From: Lichenostomus cassidix
Lineage: Eukaryota > Chordata > Aves > Passeriformes > Meliphagidae
Length of the DNA: 64,000 nucleotides
Reading direction: 5' to 3'
NCBI GenBank assembly: GCA_008360975.2
Contig: CM039194.1
Coordinates: forward strand, 11,704,426-11,768,425
Position numbers and translations under genes: made by a program. The first letter of the stretch is position 1; each line of letters opens with the position of its first letter. Shown piece by piece: positions 51,801-64,000 of the stretch. The notes under the pieces are model-generated. The model did not search any database, was not told where the DNA came from, and saw only the letters and a program-made list of their open reading frames with translations.

Positions 51801-54800
51801 ATTTGCTGTAATATGCCCTTTCTAGACTGGTTTTTAAAAACATTAATAGTAGCACTTTGAGCTGACACCTTGATATGCCATGAGGCACGTATGTAGGTAA
51901 TGGATTGCAAGGCAATTCATTTCTGAAATCATGGGATGACCCTGACAGAAGGGAAGGTGGCTGGTTGTCTAAATCAGTGGGTTTGTTCAGAGTCTGTAGA
52001 ACCATGCCTTGGTGTTAAGAACTCTTGTGTTGTGTATGCTAATACATAATGCTCTGCTCTCAAGGGATGAGGATGCTCCTGCAAAGATTGCCGATGAGAA
52101 TGCTGTGAAACCAGAGGGCTGGCTGGATGATGAGCCAGAATATGTAGCAGACCCTGATGCTGAGAAACCTGAAGATTGGTAAGTTTGCTGTGTGTTGCAA
52201 ATGGCAGCAAATATTTTATGACTTTGGTACTGACATTGGCAGTTCATTGTTGCTGGCTGATGAAGTTGCTGTTTAGGCTATTTTGCTTCAAAAGTAGAAG
52301 GCAGAGAAAAGCAGAATGCATTCATCTCTGCATTTTTCAACATTTTTGTGACTGTAAGCAGAACAGGGCAGGGATGTTCATCTTGAAGTAGTACCTATTC
52401 GGAAGGGGCGGTGGGGGAGACTGTGCTCAGGGACTGGCTTTTGTTGATCTTCTGCACTTCACAGTTAGTATTTGAAATCCTTGTTCCTTCTGCCATATAT
52501 TTATCTACAGACCTATGCTATACAAATTTCCATTTTATGGTAGGAATTCTAACTTTCCCAGAAACTGGACATTGTCTGAGCCTTATTCTGCAGGAAGGCA
52601 AGGGGTGGACTTCAAAACTGAATTTGCCTTTCTAGGGATGAAGATATGGATGGTGAATGGGAGGCACCTCAGATCGCAAATCCTAAATGTGAGACAGCTC
52701 CTGGCTGTGGTACCTGGCAGCGCCCAATGATTGATAATCCAAACTACAAAGGCAAATGGAAGCCGCCTATGATTGATAACGTGAACTATCAGGTTGGTGT
52801 TTTTGTTGCTTAAGCTGGCAGCTAATGCAGCATCTCTTACAAAAAGCAGAATGATTTAGATTCAGCAGGTGTAATTAAGAATTCAAGTGCTGTCATGATT
52901 GCATTGTGTTTCAGGTGGACAGATTCAAAGTGCTTTCTTACTAGGTGTCATTCCATTGTGTTGATTCCCAAAGCCTGATAAGTTGCACCCGTAGATGTTG
53001 TAATTAACTGCAATAGATTGTTATTTCTCTCTATTCATAATGGGCTGAAAACTAAAATTTGTCTTCTAGTAGGTGAAGCTGAATGTCTTTTGTCTTTTCT
53101 AGGGCATATGGAAACCTAGAAAAATCCCAAACCCAGATTTTTTTGAAGACTTGGAACCTTTCAAGATGACTCCCTTCAGTGCTGTGGGACTTGAGTTATG
53201 GTCCATGACATCTGACATCTTTTTTGACAACTTTATCATCTGTACTGAAAGAGCTGTGGCTGATGACTGGGCCAATGATGGGTGGGGTCTGAAAAAGGCA
53301 GCTGATGGTGCTGCAGAGGTGAGAGAGGAAGGTTTAATTGTGTGCTGCCGAGTGGAACAGTAGAAGCACCTCTGCTGTTCTCTCTGACAGCCTTTGTCAA
53401 TATATACCTGTATGTGCCAAGGCTGAGGGTTTTGCTAAACCAGGTTGGAGCCTGACTTCATAATTATGTTATGGCAATGGTTGCTATAAGTAACTGAGAG
53501 TACTCACTGCTCTCTTCTGAGTTTTTGCTCTGATAGTTGGACTGTTTAGCCTAATTCTTAATTTGTAAGCTATAGAAAAAGTACTTTAGCAGGTTAGCTT
53601 CAATTTTTTGTGGTCTGAAATAGAATGCTTAAAGTTGCAAAAAGCCTATCTGAAAATTCTGTATCTTAAACTCAGCTGCTACAACTTGCTGTATGGGATG
53701 AAATTTGACAGTTCTTTTGGTCTTTTACAGCCTGGTGTTGTGGGCCAGATGATGGCAGCTGCTGAAGAGCGTCCCTGGCTTTGGGTAGTCTACATCCTCA
53801 CTGTGGCTTTGCCAGTGTTCCTTGTTGTCCTTTTCTGCTGTTCTGGGAAGGTAATGCATTCCCTCTGATAATCAGGATCATGTTTAAAAAGAGGTTCAGT
53901 AAAATGTGCTGAATGTCACAAATAATTGCCTGGGTTTAACATTGTCTTTCAGAAACAGCCAAGTGCTGCAGAATACAAAAAGACTGATGCTCCTCAGCCT
54001 GATGTGATGGATGATGAGAAAGAGGAAGAAAAAGACAAAGGGGAAAAAGAAGAGGAGGAAGAAGAGGAGGATGCAAATGAGGAGAAGCTTGGTAGGTAAA
54101 CTAGATCATCTTGAACAATGTTCTCCATGATAGAATAAACCAGTAGAATTGGCAGATATGGAATAAAGCCAATGGTGAACTTAAGTCAAAAAGGAGAATG
54201 ATATTTTTTTCATTTCCCTTAGAAGAGAAGCAGAAAAGTGATGCTGATCTAGGAAGTGCTAGTCAAGAGGAGGAAGAAGAGGAGGAGGAAGAAGACAGGA
54301 AACCTGCATCAGAGGTAAGAGTGCTTGATCTTTGAAGGAGACTCGTGCATTTTCTTTCATAGGTTATGTAGAACAGGCCTTACTACAGTTTTAAAAGTTA
54401 ACCTGGCTCGTGACGCTCCCTCCCAGTTCAGAACTTTGGAAAACTTAATCACCCTGAGAAAAAGGAATTGTTGTGGCTGACTTCAGCAGAGTGAGGCACC
54501 CAGCTAAAGGCACTGCTGTAGAGCCTGCCTTGAGGGAGGAGTGGGACTGTTAGAAGGCATCTTCTGGAGGCAAAAGGCCTTGTCCAGCTTTGAGTGCAGT
54601 CAGGATGTGACCTTAAGTACTCCACACTGACACAACGGCCAGTTTAAAAAGGGATGGAGTGTTGCTTCAAGTTAAAGGATTCTCCCAGCAGCAGAAGCTG
54701 TTGAGCACTCCCAACAAATAGTGCACATCCATTGCGAAAATGAGGAATTTGCCTGTTTGCCACAAAGTGTTTACAGCAATAGGTCCTTTCAAAAATTAAA

Positions 54801-54963
54801 TTCTAATGCAGAAGTGAAAGTAGATTATTCTTTGTAGATTCTCTCAAAATTATTAAGAGTATTTTTAAGTTTTATTTTGTTGATGTTTACACAAATTACT
54901 TTCTTTCAGGAGGAGGAAACTGTGAATAGATCACCCAGAAACAGAAAGCCAAGGAAAGATTGA
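45813..54963 (+). CDS. CANX: calnexin, complete
   Basis: Calnexin is a type I ER membrane lectin chaperone that binds monoglucosylated N-glycans and recruits ERp57. The 14 coding exons are 45813-45998, 46465-46538, 47041-47099, 47329-47470, 48781-48862, 50027-50219, 51135-51324, 52065-52178, 52636-52792, 53103-53318, 53731-53850, 53953-54091, 54223-54314 and 54910-54963. They total 1818 nt, or 605 residues (human 592). In order: a signal peptide ([18 protein letters not shown]) and an acidic N-terminus; a lectin domain (exons 3-7); and the P-domain with KPEDWDE and [11 protein letters not shown] repeats (exons 8-11). A membrane segment follows at about residues 486-508, ending in a Cys-Cys pair like the palmitoylated pair in mammals. 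The cytosolic tail is Glu-rich and ends [10 protein letters not shown]. Every junction is in frame with consensus sites. Confidence 0.98.
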
Positions 54964-57310
54964 AAAAAAAAGTCATAAGAACTTGATCTGTGATTTCTTT
55001 TTTTTTTTTTTTGTTATTTTCAAACATGGTTCTGGGAGAGGACCTTGGACACCTTACATTGAAACTTGGACAAACCTCAAGATTTCACCATCCACAGGTT
55101 GCAGTCACACTATCCAATGTAATGGAGTGTCTAGCAGTAAAATATTTGCAATCATCTGTTTTAAAGAGCATCATTCCTGTAGAAAGAAAGCATTTAATAT
55201 AATGGGCTGTGGATTTTGGAATGTAACATAACTAACCTTTTCATTTTTGGTTTTAAATATTCTTTTCTGTTCTTAAGTAGAATGATAGAATTTTTCCAGT
55301 CTCAAACCTTGGCTTAATTTAATATATTAATTAGTGAAGTATAACAATGGATCTTGAAAGTGCTAGGTGATAAAAATGCAGTTTTATAACTAGGTTTTTT
55401 ACCAATATGTAAATTCCTAAATGCACCAATGTCTTTATACCCCTTAAAATTTGGTAATTGTTTGAAGAAAAGTTGTCAATGCATTTGACAACCCCCCTGC
55501 CCTCAAAAGAAAAGCAAACTAGGGGGGTGTATGGGGAAACCAGTAGTGAAAATCTCTAATCAATCAACTTCATTCTTTTGGGGGGAGGGGAAAGAGGAAG
55601 AAGGGGTGGAAGGAAGGGGTTAGGCAGTCTATAGAATATATATGCATACTGTGCATGGCTAAAGCCCTGTTAAGCGTTGACAAACGATCTAGGATTTGGA
55701 GTGGGTCATCTTAATGTGGCATTTAATCCTGCAAACTTTGCAGACAACCAATTTTGTTTGTTCTTGAACTGTTTTTGTAAAGCTGAGGGTTGTTGGGGAG
55801 GTGTGGTTAGGCTACTTCCCCTTTGCCCTCCGTTCAGCCACCGGTGTTTTCCTCTCTCTGTGACGATACAGCTCTTCCTGAGAGCAGCTCTGCCTCAGTT
55901 GCTGAAGCACTTCATGTTCAGCTCATTGTCAAACTCAATTTCATGACTAGGCCTACTCCTTTCCAGGGTCCAAACACTGAATAACACAGTGTCCCATATC
56001 CTCTCACTGTTGTCACTGTATGTCTGCTGTAGAAATGGGGGAGGTAGGCAGGTAAACAAGTTGAACTGAATATCTGTTAAGGAAAAAAACCACAACCAAG
56101 ATGTCAGTATTGTAGGTGGGGAAGGAGCATGTGGAATATCTTAACTGGTATGTGAAACTGTTTTAAGTCCGTTTATCTGCTCTTCATGTAACAAGTGCAT
56201 TCTAAATTATATTGTGAATGTTAGGAAGTTCCAATTCCAGCTGAATAAATTTTTTTAAAGTGTTGAGTCTACCATACTACACTGTTTCAAACACTTTTTT
56301 TTTTTGTGGAATGCAGGTGAGCACTACAAGAGCATTACCTCTGAGGGTGAGATGGATGTAATTCATTACACTGTACCAAATATGTTGGCGTTTGGATGTC
56401 TATATAGATAAACTTTTGCCTTTGTTTAGAATTAAATTAATGTCCTGAAATTATTCTTCTTGCACTGAACTTAAACACTCCAGTGTTGTTTGGTCATATG
56501 ATAGGTATAGTGTGTGGAATAATTCCCAGGGGCTGGGGGGGAAGTGTGTTCCAATTACCTTGCAAACAATCTAACCAATTACTAAAATACTCTTATTTTG
56601 GGTTTGGGGTTTTTTTGGTTTTTTGGGTTTTTTTGTAAAACACCTTTTGCTGCCTGTCCTTATGTTGTATCCCTTGGTTGTTGTGTTTGAAATATTAGTG
56701 ATCACAAATGCATAGCAGGATTTCTTGATCTCTCTGCAGTGTACAAATAAACTATTGTAAGCAAGATACTGGAAGTAATTTCAGACTTCTGTTGGGAGCT
56801 ATTGCATGTTTAGAATGCCTTTGCCTGTTGAACACCTGGTCAATACTGCTCCTTATTGCAAAAATAGCTTATACTCTGACATGGAAGATGTCACAGCTTA
56901 AGCATTGCTATTAGCTTGTTCTCAGGACTGTATTTTTATCAAGGAGCAGTTGCTATTTATGACTCTCAGTCCTTTGAGATGAGGTATATGTAAATGGTTT
57001 CAATTCAGCTAACGTTTTGAGCACAACATAAAAATCTAATTAATACAATGTTTTTTTATCTTAATATGCAAATTGCCTTAAACTCCCAAACAATCCATGT
57101 GCATACATGTTCTTTCAAAGCATCAAAAGTGAACTTGAGATCTGCTATCAGCTTTTAAATAGTATTATATTAAAGCTAATTGTAAATCTACATTTGCTTC
57201 TGCTAAATCTCCTGAAAAAGTCTCCTGTCTGCATGTTATGGCTTTTTTTTATACCATAGTGTATGCTTTAAATAATCACTACAATAAATGAAGACTTTCC
57301 AACATGGATA
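54964..57310 (+). other. CANX: CANX 3'UTR with alternative poly(A) signals
   Basis: AATAAA signals lie at 56244-56249, 56746-56751 and 57283-57288, so transcripts with 3'UTRs of about 1.3, 1.8 and 2.3 kb are possible. A T/G-only run (about 56598-56636) precedes the second signal. Confidence 0.7.
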
Positions 57311-58280
57311 GACAACTCAAGTTACTTTTTATCCTGCTTTCTGGCTTGGGTGCCTCAGTTTGGCCTTAGAATAGCTCTTATTTTGTAAGTCTTGGAGGGA
57401 AAAAAAAAGAGTTACCTGCTTATCCTGAGTGCATAAAGCATAGCTGTATTTTTTAGAGTAGTGAAGCTCCACCTGGCAGTAACCTGGGAACTGCGTTTGG
57501 AACTTTTACAAATACTTGAAGGTGTATTTGGGCCTTTTGTGTCTGTGCAGCCAAGGGTGGCAGCTCTTGAAAAGGATGCTGAGCTTGACATGCTGTGTCT
57601 GACGATGGAGGGGGTGGTGTTAGGCTGACGTGGTGAATCAAAACAAAACCTGTGGGCTCTGAAGCCCAAGGCAAAAGTGCTGAGAGCAGTTTTTCTCCTG
57701 GAGCCAGTGCTTGGTAGGGGCAGTTGATAGATCAGGGTGCACCTAACAAACTAACCCCTTCAAACAGTGGCCCTGGATGTGATCTACCCTTGCTGGCACT
57801 GCTCAGCATTGAATTGTCACAGTCTGAGCCTCTGACCTCTCAAATGCATTACAAATGTCTGTGTTTAAGATTGACTCCTCGGGCTGATGAGGGTTTCTTG
57901 CAAGTGCTGACTCCTTGTGCATGGCCATGGTTTTCTCTTGCTCTTTCCTTACTCCTTCACCACCAACTCAGCTCCTCCACTGAGGCTGTGCATACATCCA
58001 TGGGGCTTGCTCTGCCCATCCCAAACTGATGTTAATTACCACTCTTGCCTCGTGGTTTGGAAAAGGGGGTTTTGGGTGATAGGTTTTTTGTTTGAGGTTT
58101 TTTTTTTTTTTTAAGTGTTGCTGGACACAACTACTGTGATTTCATATCCATTTCAAACAGGTACTTGTAGAAGCAACTTGAAAAAAAATAAAGAGACTTA
58201 AATCTGTTTGCCTCTGTCTAATTAGCGAACCTGCATCAGTCTTCATCACGTCAGGTTGATGGTGAAGTGAGCTGTGCCTC
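57311..58280. other. spacer between CANX and MAML1
   Basis: No supported gene. Short open frames on both strands only. Confidence 0.55.
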
Positions 58281-58289
58281 TCTTCTAGT

Positions 58290-59066
58290 TTTTTTACCGC
58301 TGCAGGGCCGGGTAAGCTCGCAGTTTGCTCCAACAGCAGCGGTTCTGCAGGGCGCAGCAGGGCTGTGTCGGCAGAGCGCCGGTGGTTCCCGGGACAGGGG
58401 GAGACGCTCCCGCCGGGACTGGACGGGACGGGACTGCTCCGCTCCGCCTGCCCGCCCCCGTCAATCACGCGTGGCTCCGCCTTCCCGCTCTTCTGATTGG
58501 CTGGGCCGCAGTGGCCCCGCCCCTTCCCTACCTGTTCCTTTTAACCGCACCGAGCACCGCCTCCAGCTCGCCTCCGCTGCTTAATTCGCGCCCCTGCGCC
58601 CTCCTATTGGCTGGCAGCGGTGTCAGTCACGGCTCGTGACGCGCAGCGCGCCGTGACGTAGCCCCCACCCAGGAAGCTCCGCCCATTTATTCTCAACTCG
58701 GCTCTGGAGGGGAAAAACAATTTCAAGATGGCGGCGGCGCGGACAACAATGGGGGGCCGGGGGGCCGGGCCGGCCCGCGCCTGAAGGCGGCGGCGGGGGA
58801 GCGCGGCGGGCTGCGCCGGGTCCCGCGGGGCGGGCAGGGCTGAGGGAGAGCGGGGCAGCGGAGCGGCGCCGGACTCGAGGCAGAAGGAGGAAGTGGGGCG
58901 GGGGGGAGCGGAGCGGGCGCCGGGCCGGAGCCGGGGAAGGACCCGGGGCGATCCCGGCGGGGAGCGCAGGTAAGGCCGGCGGCAGGGGCGGCGGAGGCCC
59001 CGCCATGGCGGGCGCCGGAGCGAGCAGCCGGTGAGCGGCGGCGGCCGCCCCTTCGCCGCCCGGCCC
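58290..59066 (+). promoter_or_regulatory. MAML1: MAML1 CpG-island promoter and 5'UTR
   Basis: A CpG island with inverted CCAAT boxes (GATTGGCT near 58495; CTATTGGCT near 58604) and a CRE-like TGACGTA near 58654. A YY1-type CAAGATGGCGGC at about 58725 lies near the likely transcription start. The 5'UTR holds two short uORFs (58728-58784 and 59005-59034), the second in a strong context (CGCCATGG). A strong donor, CAG|GTAAGG, ends at 58969 and could skip the coding part of exon 1. Confidence 0.65.
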
Positions 59067-59435
59067 ATGGTGCTTCCCCCCTGCCCCATGGCGGAGTTCG
59101 TGGTGCCGCGGCACAGCGCGGTGATGGAGCGGCTCCGCCGGCGCATCGAGCTCTGCCGGCGGCACCACAGCGCCTGCGAGTCCCGCTACCAGGCCGTGTC
59201 CCCGGAGCGCCTGGAGCTGGAGCGCCAGCAGACCTTCGCCCTGCACCAGCGCTGCCTGCAGGCCAAGGCCAAGCGGGCCGGCAAGCACCGGCAGCCGCCC
59301 CCGGCGCCGCCGCCGCCCGCGCCCCCTCCGCCCGCCGCCGCCGCGGGGAGCGCCGAGAGGAGCGGAGCCAACGGGCTGGACGGCGAGGCGGCGAGCGGAG
59401 AGCAGCAGCACGGCCGCAGCAGCGCCCTGATCGCG
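59067..59435 (+). CDS. MAML1: Mastermind-like 1, first coding exon (partial)
   Basis: This nuclear co-activator binds the Notch intracellular domain-CSL complex and recruits p300. The exon encodes 123 residues starting MVLPPCPMAEFVVPRHS, nearly identical to human MAML1. The basic helix that lies in the Notch/CSL groove is present (about residues 14-75, with ERLRRRIELCRRH and HQRCLQAKAKRAGKHR). It is followed by a bird-specific-looking Pro/Ala run. The exon ends ATCGCG|GTAAGC. The large second exon is not within the window. Long open frames on the opposite strand are composition shadows. Confidence 0.95.
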
Positions 59436-62400
59436 GTAAGCGCCGCCCGGGGCCGGGAGCTGGGGCCGGGGAGGGACCGGCGGTCGTGCCCGGCTGGCAC
59501 CGGGACCGCTCGTCTGGAGCTGGCTGGGGGAAGGAAAACAAGCTCTCGCGGCTGCGGTGGTGGCCTGCGGTGCGAGGGCTGGCGCTGGGGCTGCTTTGCG
59601 TTGTACCCTGGCTACTCGGTTACAACTTCGCAGCCGATAAGGGCTGTTTTGTTTTCACTCGTCATCTCTGCACGCTGAAGAATATACAAAAACTACTGGG
59701 GTAGGGATAATGGTAGGATTTCTGTGATGCTTAAATCATGCAGAGTATTTTGTGAATCATATTTCTGGCTAATTCACCTAAAATGCCCCTGCAGAAACGG
59801 TCAGAGGGGCATTAATATTGCGATGCCTTTGGATTTTTCTTTGCTTGCTTATGTCTTTAATTTGGGGTGTCAGGGTTTTCTGGAGTCATTTGATAACGAT
59901 ATGCTTGTTACAGAGGGGGAAGTTTTGAGTCAAATAATGTCTCTGTTAATTCTGGTGCATATTGGAAAGAATTCCAGTGGAAAGGCAGCTGCTTGTTTGC
60001 CACTCACTGTAGTGGGTGTGAACACTATGAGAATCCCACTCCACCCATTAAAAACTTGCTTAGCTCAAAATCTTAATGTTTCTCTGGCTTCTCTAGCATT
60101 TCAGGTTGTCGGGACATATTCACACAGCCCTGTTTGTATATCAAGATAGCTATTGCTTAGTTTATTCTGGGCCCTTTAAATATACTGCTGTGTGCTAACG
60201 TGTCAGTAATGTAGGTTAGTAGGATAACCTCTTAAAGGCTGTCTGTCCTAATACCTGTCTGCCTTAAAACCAGGTATTTTTAAATGGTAGCCTGCATGAA
60301 AATGATTCAGTGCTGCTCTGAGTGTCTTTAAAAGGGGACACTGCATTAACCTAAGATATTTCCAGGTTGATATATACAATAAATAGTATTTTTAAGGTGC
60401 TCTGTTTATTTGATTGCGTTAGAAAGAAGGAAGATATACTTCTTTCCATCTTGGACCTCATTTGCTGTTTTTAAAATAGAATCAGGATTGAGCTTATTGT
60501 ACACTTGGGTGTCCAGGACGTGACGTGAAGTATTGAAACATGGGGTGTATCAATGTCATCTTCAGTGTAACCAGCACTAGGCAGCCTGGGTGCAGTTTGC
60601 AATATTTACAAGATGAACTGAAAGTGTTACTTAACTGAATTGTTTCTGTTCTTGCTAATACACCTATGAGACTCGAGGACTTGCTGGCTCTTGAGAGGAC
60701 TGAGGTCCTTGTGACACAGTTAGAGCACTTCAGAGGGGTGCTACAGAAGGCTGCTTGAGGAGAGGAAACCTCGTGCATTCCTGACACTGATTCTACAAAA
60801 CTTTACAGTTAGCTGTTGTTTTAGCAGACTGATCTTGAACATAAGCTTGTGTCAAACAAAAGTTACTCAGACTTGTATTTTAATATCTAAAGACTTGGTG
60901 GGTGTTCTGTTTATTTCCTACTGGGCTCTCAGGCTTTTTGCATATGGGGCTCTACCCCTTAATAATGTGTATTTTTGTTACACTCAGAGCTCTTTAGCAT
61001 GTAAAATCCTGTTGCTTAAACTGCCACCACACGAGTTCATATTGATCTTCTAAAAGAAAGATGTCTCTAATTCATTGGTGTTGTTTCTCTTAAATCACTT
61101 TGGATGTGGATTCCATCTAATTAGCATCCATTATAATGAGGGCTCTCAACAGCAGCAGGTTCTGAAGTGCACTGCACATCTGGGGAAGCCCTTGTACAGG
61201 AAGCTGCTGCCAGTGGCCAATTTACACAACAGAAGAGGGTTTTAGTGTATGAATGACTCTTCCTCGGGCTGGCCTGCTGTTTCCTTCCTAGGATCCATGA
61301 CTGTGAGCTTAATTGCAGCTGCTGATTCATCACCTCGTTACTGGGGTATAAAGTTGGTTTGCTTAGTAATTCAAGTCTTGGGGAAAAAACACAACAACAA
61401 CAACAACAACACCTCTGCTGCTAATTTAATTTCTCTGGCCCAGAAAGTTCCTCTCTAGGTTGGTATTTTACCTCTACCCATCATATTGCCATTATCAAAA
61501 CCAAACATGTGCTTTGAATGGGAAGGATGGTGGGCTTGATTTCCAGTGTTCAATAAAGTTTGGATGAACACCAAAATTATCTTGTTTTAAACAAGACACA
61601 TTCCTTTCCTGGACACATTCCTTTCCAAATAATGCTGCTAGCTCAGTGCAGCATGCATTATATCAGCTATTGCTGCTGTAACAATCCAGATTTTTCTCTG
61701 TAGCTCATATGAATCTGCTCTTGGAAATTGGTACTTTGTGCTGAACGTTAATGAAGCATTTATTCTGGTCCCTGAAAGAGACAGCATTTCATGTGAAAGT
61801 GAAGGCTTTGTGATCTAGCATCAGAGGGCTTGTAGTAGTAGGACATGAAGCTGCATTGCCACGAGTGGGGGCACTGCCAGGTGCTGTGCTGCACAGCACC
61901 TTCTGTAAATCTGCAATAGCCACAGGGAACAGGGTGGCACTGCCACTTCCTCCTTCATGTCTTGTATGATTTGTCACATGAACAAAATCAGATATTTTCT
62001 CTTCAATTAGTCTTTTCTCTAGTTTATATCCTGAAGTTGGATGGATCTTGCTTACAAGCAGAAGTAAGGGGTAGATTCTTCCTTGTTTTCTTACTAAGGA
62101 GCTGTAAAATCTGAGCTACAGAAACTGAGAGAATACAATATTGATACAGAAAACCTTGGATCATTTGTGCATCCTGTAGGCCTGTCCTTCATTTGAGGGA
62201 AATGTTGAAAAACTTACTACCTTCCTACTTTTAAAAAACTTCCAGACTGTTATTTAACAGGAAATCCAAATGTTAACGTCTAGTTCACATTTCTGTTGTT
62301 TAAAATGACATTTTTAAGGCTGTGTTCAACACGAAAGATGCTTGATGTTTGAATAATATGTTTGTTGTGTTGATCTTACAGTTTTGAGAAACAGGGAAGT

Positions 62401-64000
62401 TGGGAAGCAATAGGGCTTGTCTCCTGGAACATTTTTTTCTCTGACAGTTTCTGATACACAAAGGTTCATCTAATAATGCTGTTTAAATTCTGTGCAGGAG
62501 GAAGGTTGGCTTCCTTGTATTTCTGTGATAGACTCTATGGCTGAGCTGAGCAGAAGGCATTTCATTGACATGTGAATGAGGAGAATGGCAAGATCTGGAT
62601 TTTCATCTCCACTCATTGTTTTATGATGTGGTGTCTTGGAAGGAGAGCTGCTCCCTGTTTCTTACTGGTTTTTTTCCCCACCTGAGAGCAGTTGTTGTGC
62701 AGAGAGCTTGCTTTGTCTAGGACTGCCACAAAACCACAAATAGTATTTCTGGAATGAGCATGGAAGGTCTAGTTGGTGGCCTGTCTTGGGAATGCTTTGT
62801 GTTAAAGCTGAAGAGCAGCACTTATTTGGGAGTGATAGATGTTTTTACGTTAATATTAGTTAAACTCTAAATTAAGCTAAGGCACCAAGTAAAGAGTTTT
62901 AAATTAAATATAAGTCTGAGGAGAGAAATGCAGTGTTTCTTGGTTGATAGACCTAAAGTAATAAATGAAAAGGAAGAGATTGCCTGGAGAGTATTGACAA
63001 GCATTGATGACATTCCTCTAAAGAAGCTCAGGCTGGTACACTAACAGTTCAGAAGACCTGATTTTTGTGGTATAGGGGTGTTAAATTGTGAAATTATGTT
63101 TTACCACAAAAATAGCAAATTATTTGCATGTTATTTATATTTAACTGTGATGCAGTGCAGTCTTGCCACCATTGTTTGTTTTTGCTGACAAGTCTGATAG
63201 TTTGTTGCCCAACAACTCAGACAGGTTTTTCTTTGTCTCCTTTTAATTCTCTGTGAGGTATTGTTCTATGTTTGAAACATTTCCCCTACCAGATTAGTTA
63301 GATATGCAGTGATGCTTCCTAAGTTGTAAGGATCTGGGAGTGACTGAGCTCCTGCTGCTGCTGCTAAGTTCAAGTGAGGTGGAGGATCCGGCATTGCAGC
63401 TGAAGGCACAGCAGTTTTTTTGATTCAGCAGAACAATTCCTGTAGCAGAAGCTGCCCCTTGTGACTAATGCAGGCTTGGGATATTTATAGACATGCCTAT
63501 CCACAGCCCTTCTTCACTCCAGCAGGCAGTCACCCAAATACAAAAGTCTGCTGGAATTAAAGTAAAAATTAAAATGAGTCCAGCAGTTTGGTTCTGACAG
63601 CACAGTGGAATGCAGGAACACATTGGATAATAAACTGCTTTCCTTGCAGGGCGAATGCAGCTTCGGAAGCTGTGGGTAGATGCAAAGTAAATGGGGAGTT
63701 CTTACTATGGTGTGTAGTTAAAATGTTATGTTTTCTATCCAAAATTCATACACTGCAATTTCTGGGATATGCATTATTGTTCCAGCTTAAGCAGATGTCA
63801 TTTTTGTTGCTTCTATCCTTGGCCAGGCAGGAGAGGAGAACCAGTGTCTATAGGGGACCTACTGTAAACTCGGGTTCATGGGAGCTTATCTGTGCTGCAA
63901 TACTGCCACTTCCATGGCAGAAAAATGGGTATATTCTAATCTGGTTTCCCCTTCTAGGTGAGAATGCTAGGAGCCATATCGGAGCTAGTTTTTTATTATG
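59436..64000 (+). other. MAML1: MAML1 intron 1 (left part)
   Basis: Non-coding sequence after the exon 1 donor, running off the right edge. No additional exon of the MAML1 family is visible. Contains an (AAC)n microsatellite at 61390-61411. Confidence 0.75.
61390..61411. repeat. (AAC)n microsatellite
   Basis: About seven AAC units. Confidence 0.9.

Noticed and set aside
58604..59541. Minus-strand frames of up to 272 codons over MAML1 exon 1
   Set aside because: They are antisense to a confidently identified coding exon in very GC-rich DNA; they show no domain or splice logic.

Overview
The window looks like vertebrate nuclear DNA, most probably from a bird. It carries multi-exon genes with GT-AG introns, CpG-island promoters and compact introns (calnexin coding exons fit in about 9 kb). 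It has a second deoxycytidine kinase gene (DCK2 type), which placental mammals lack but birds and other vertebrates keep. The gene set matches the human chromosome 5q35 block HNRNPH1-CANX-MAML1-LTC4S. The species cannot be fixed from the sequence alone.

Layout. 1-2879 (minus): the first three coding exons of HNRNPH1; the rest lies outside the left edge. 2950-4590: two CpG-rich promoter zones, HNRNPH1 leftward and DCK2 rightward, with a long hairpin-forming inverted repeat between them. 4592-9205 (plus): a complete seven-exon DCK2. 9050-10620: a CpG island with a well-organised minus-strand promoter (CCAAT, CRE, TATA-like) and a small unrecognised first coding exon, tail-to-tail with DCK2. 10620-19570: mostly intergenic, with an orphan CpG island at 16.7-17.1 kb and one minus-strand ORF with a signal-peptide-like start. 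19573-22537 (minus): a complete five-exon LTC4S, which in human lies beyond MAML1. 22540-37600: no recognised gene, but several exon-like minus-strand ORFs with splice signals. 37740-57310 (plus): complete CANX, with an exact ER-stress element in its promoter, a 7.3-kb first intron, 14 coding exons (605 codons) and a 3'UTR of about 2.3 kb. 58290-64000 (plus): promoter, first coding exon and start of intron 1 of MAML1.

The recognised genes are not one pathway. They are housekeeping or widely expressed genes (splicing regulation, nucleoside salvage, ER glycoprotein folding, Notch co-activation) plus one eicosanoid enzyme (leukotriene C4 synthase). Exon boundaries were read from splice consensus, frame continuity and similarity to the human proteins I know. 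For DCK2, LTC4S and CANX the summed exons give an intact frame ending in a stop. The most interesting leads are the displaced LTC4S, the compact unknown minus-strand gene at 9.05-10.05 kb, the exon-like fragments at 28.6-35.9 kb, and regulatory motifs (paired TFIIIC B boxes, ERSE, E2F cluster, start-stop uORF).
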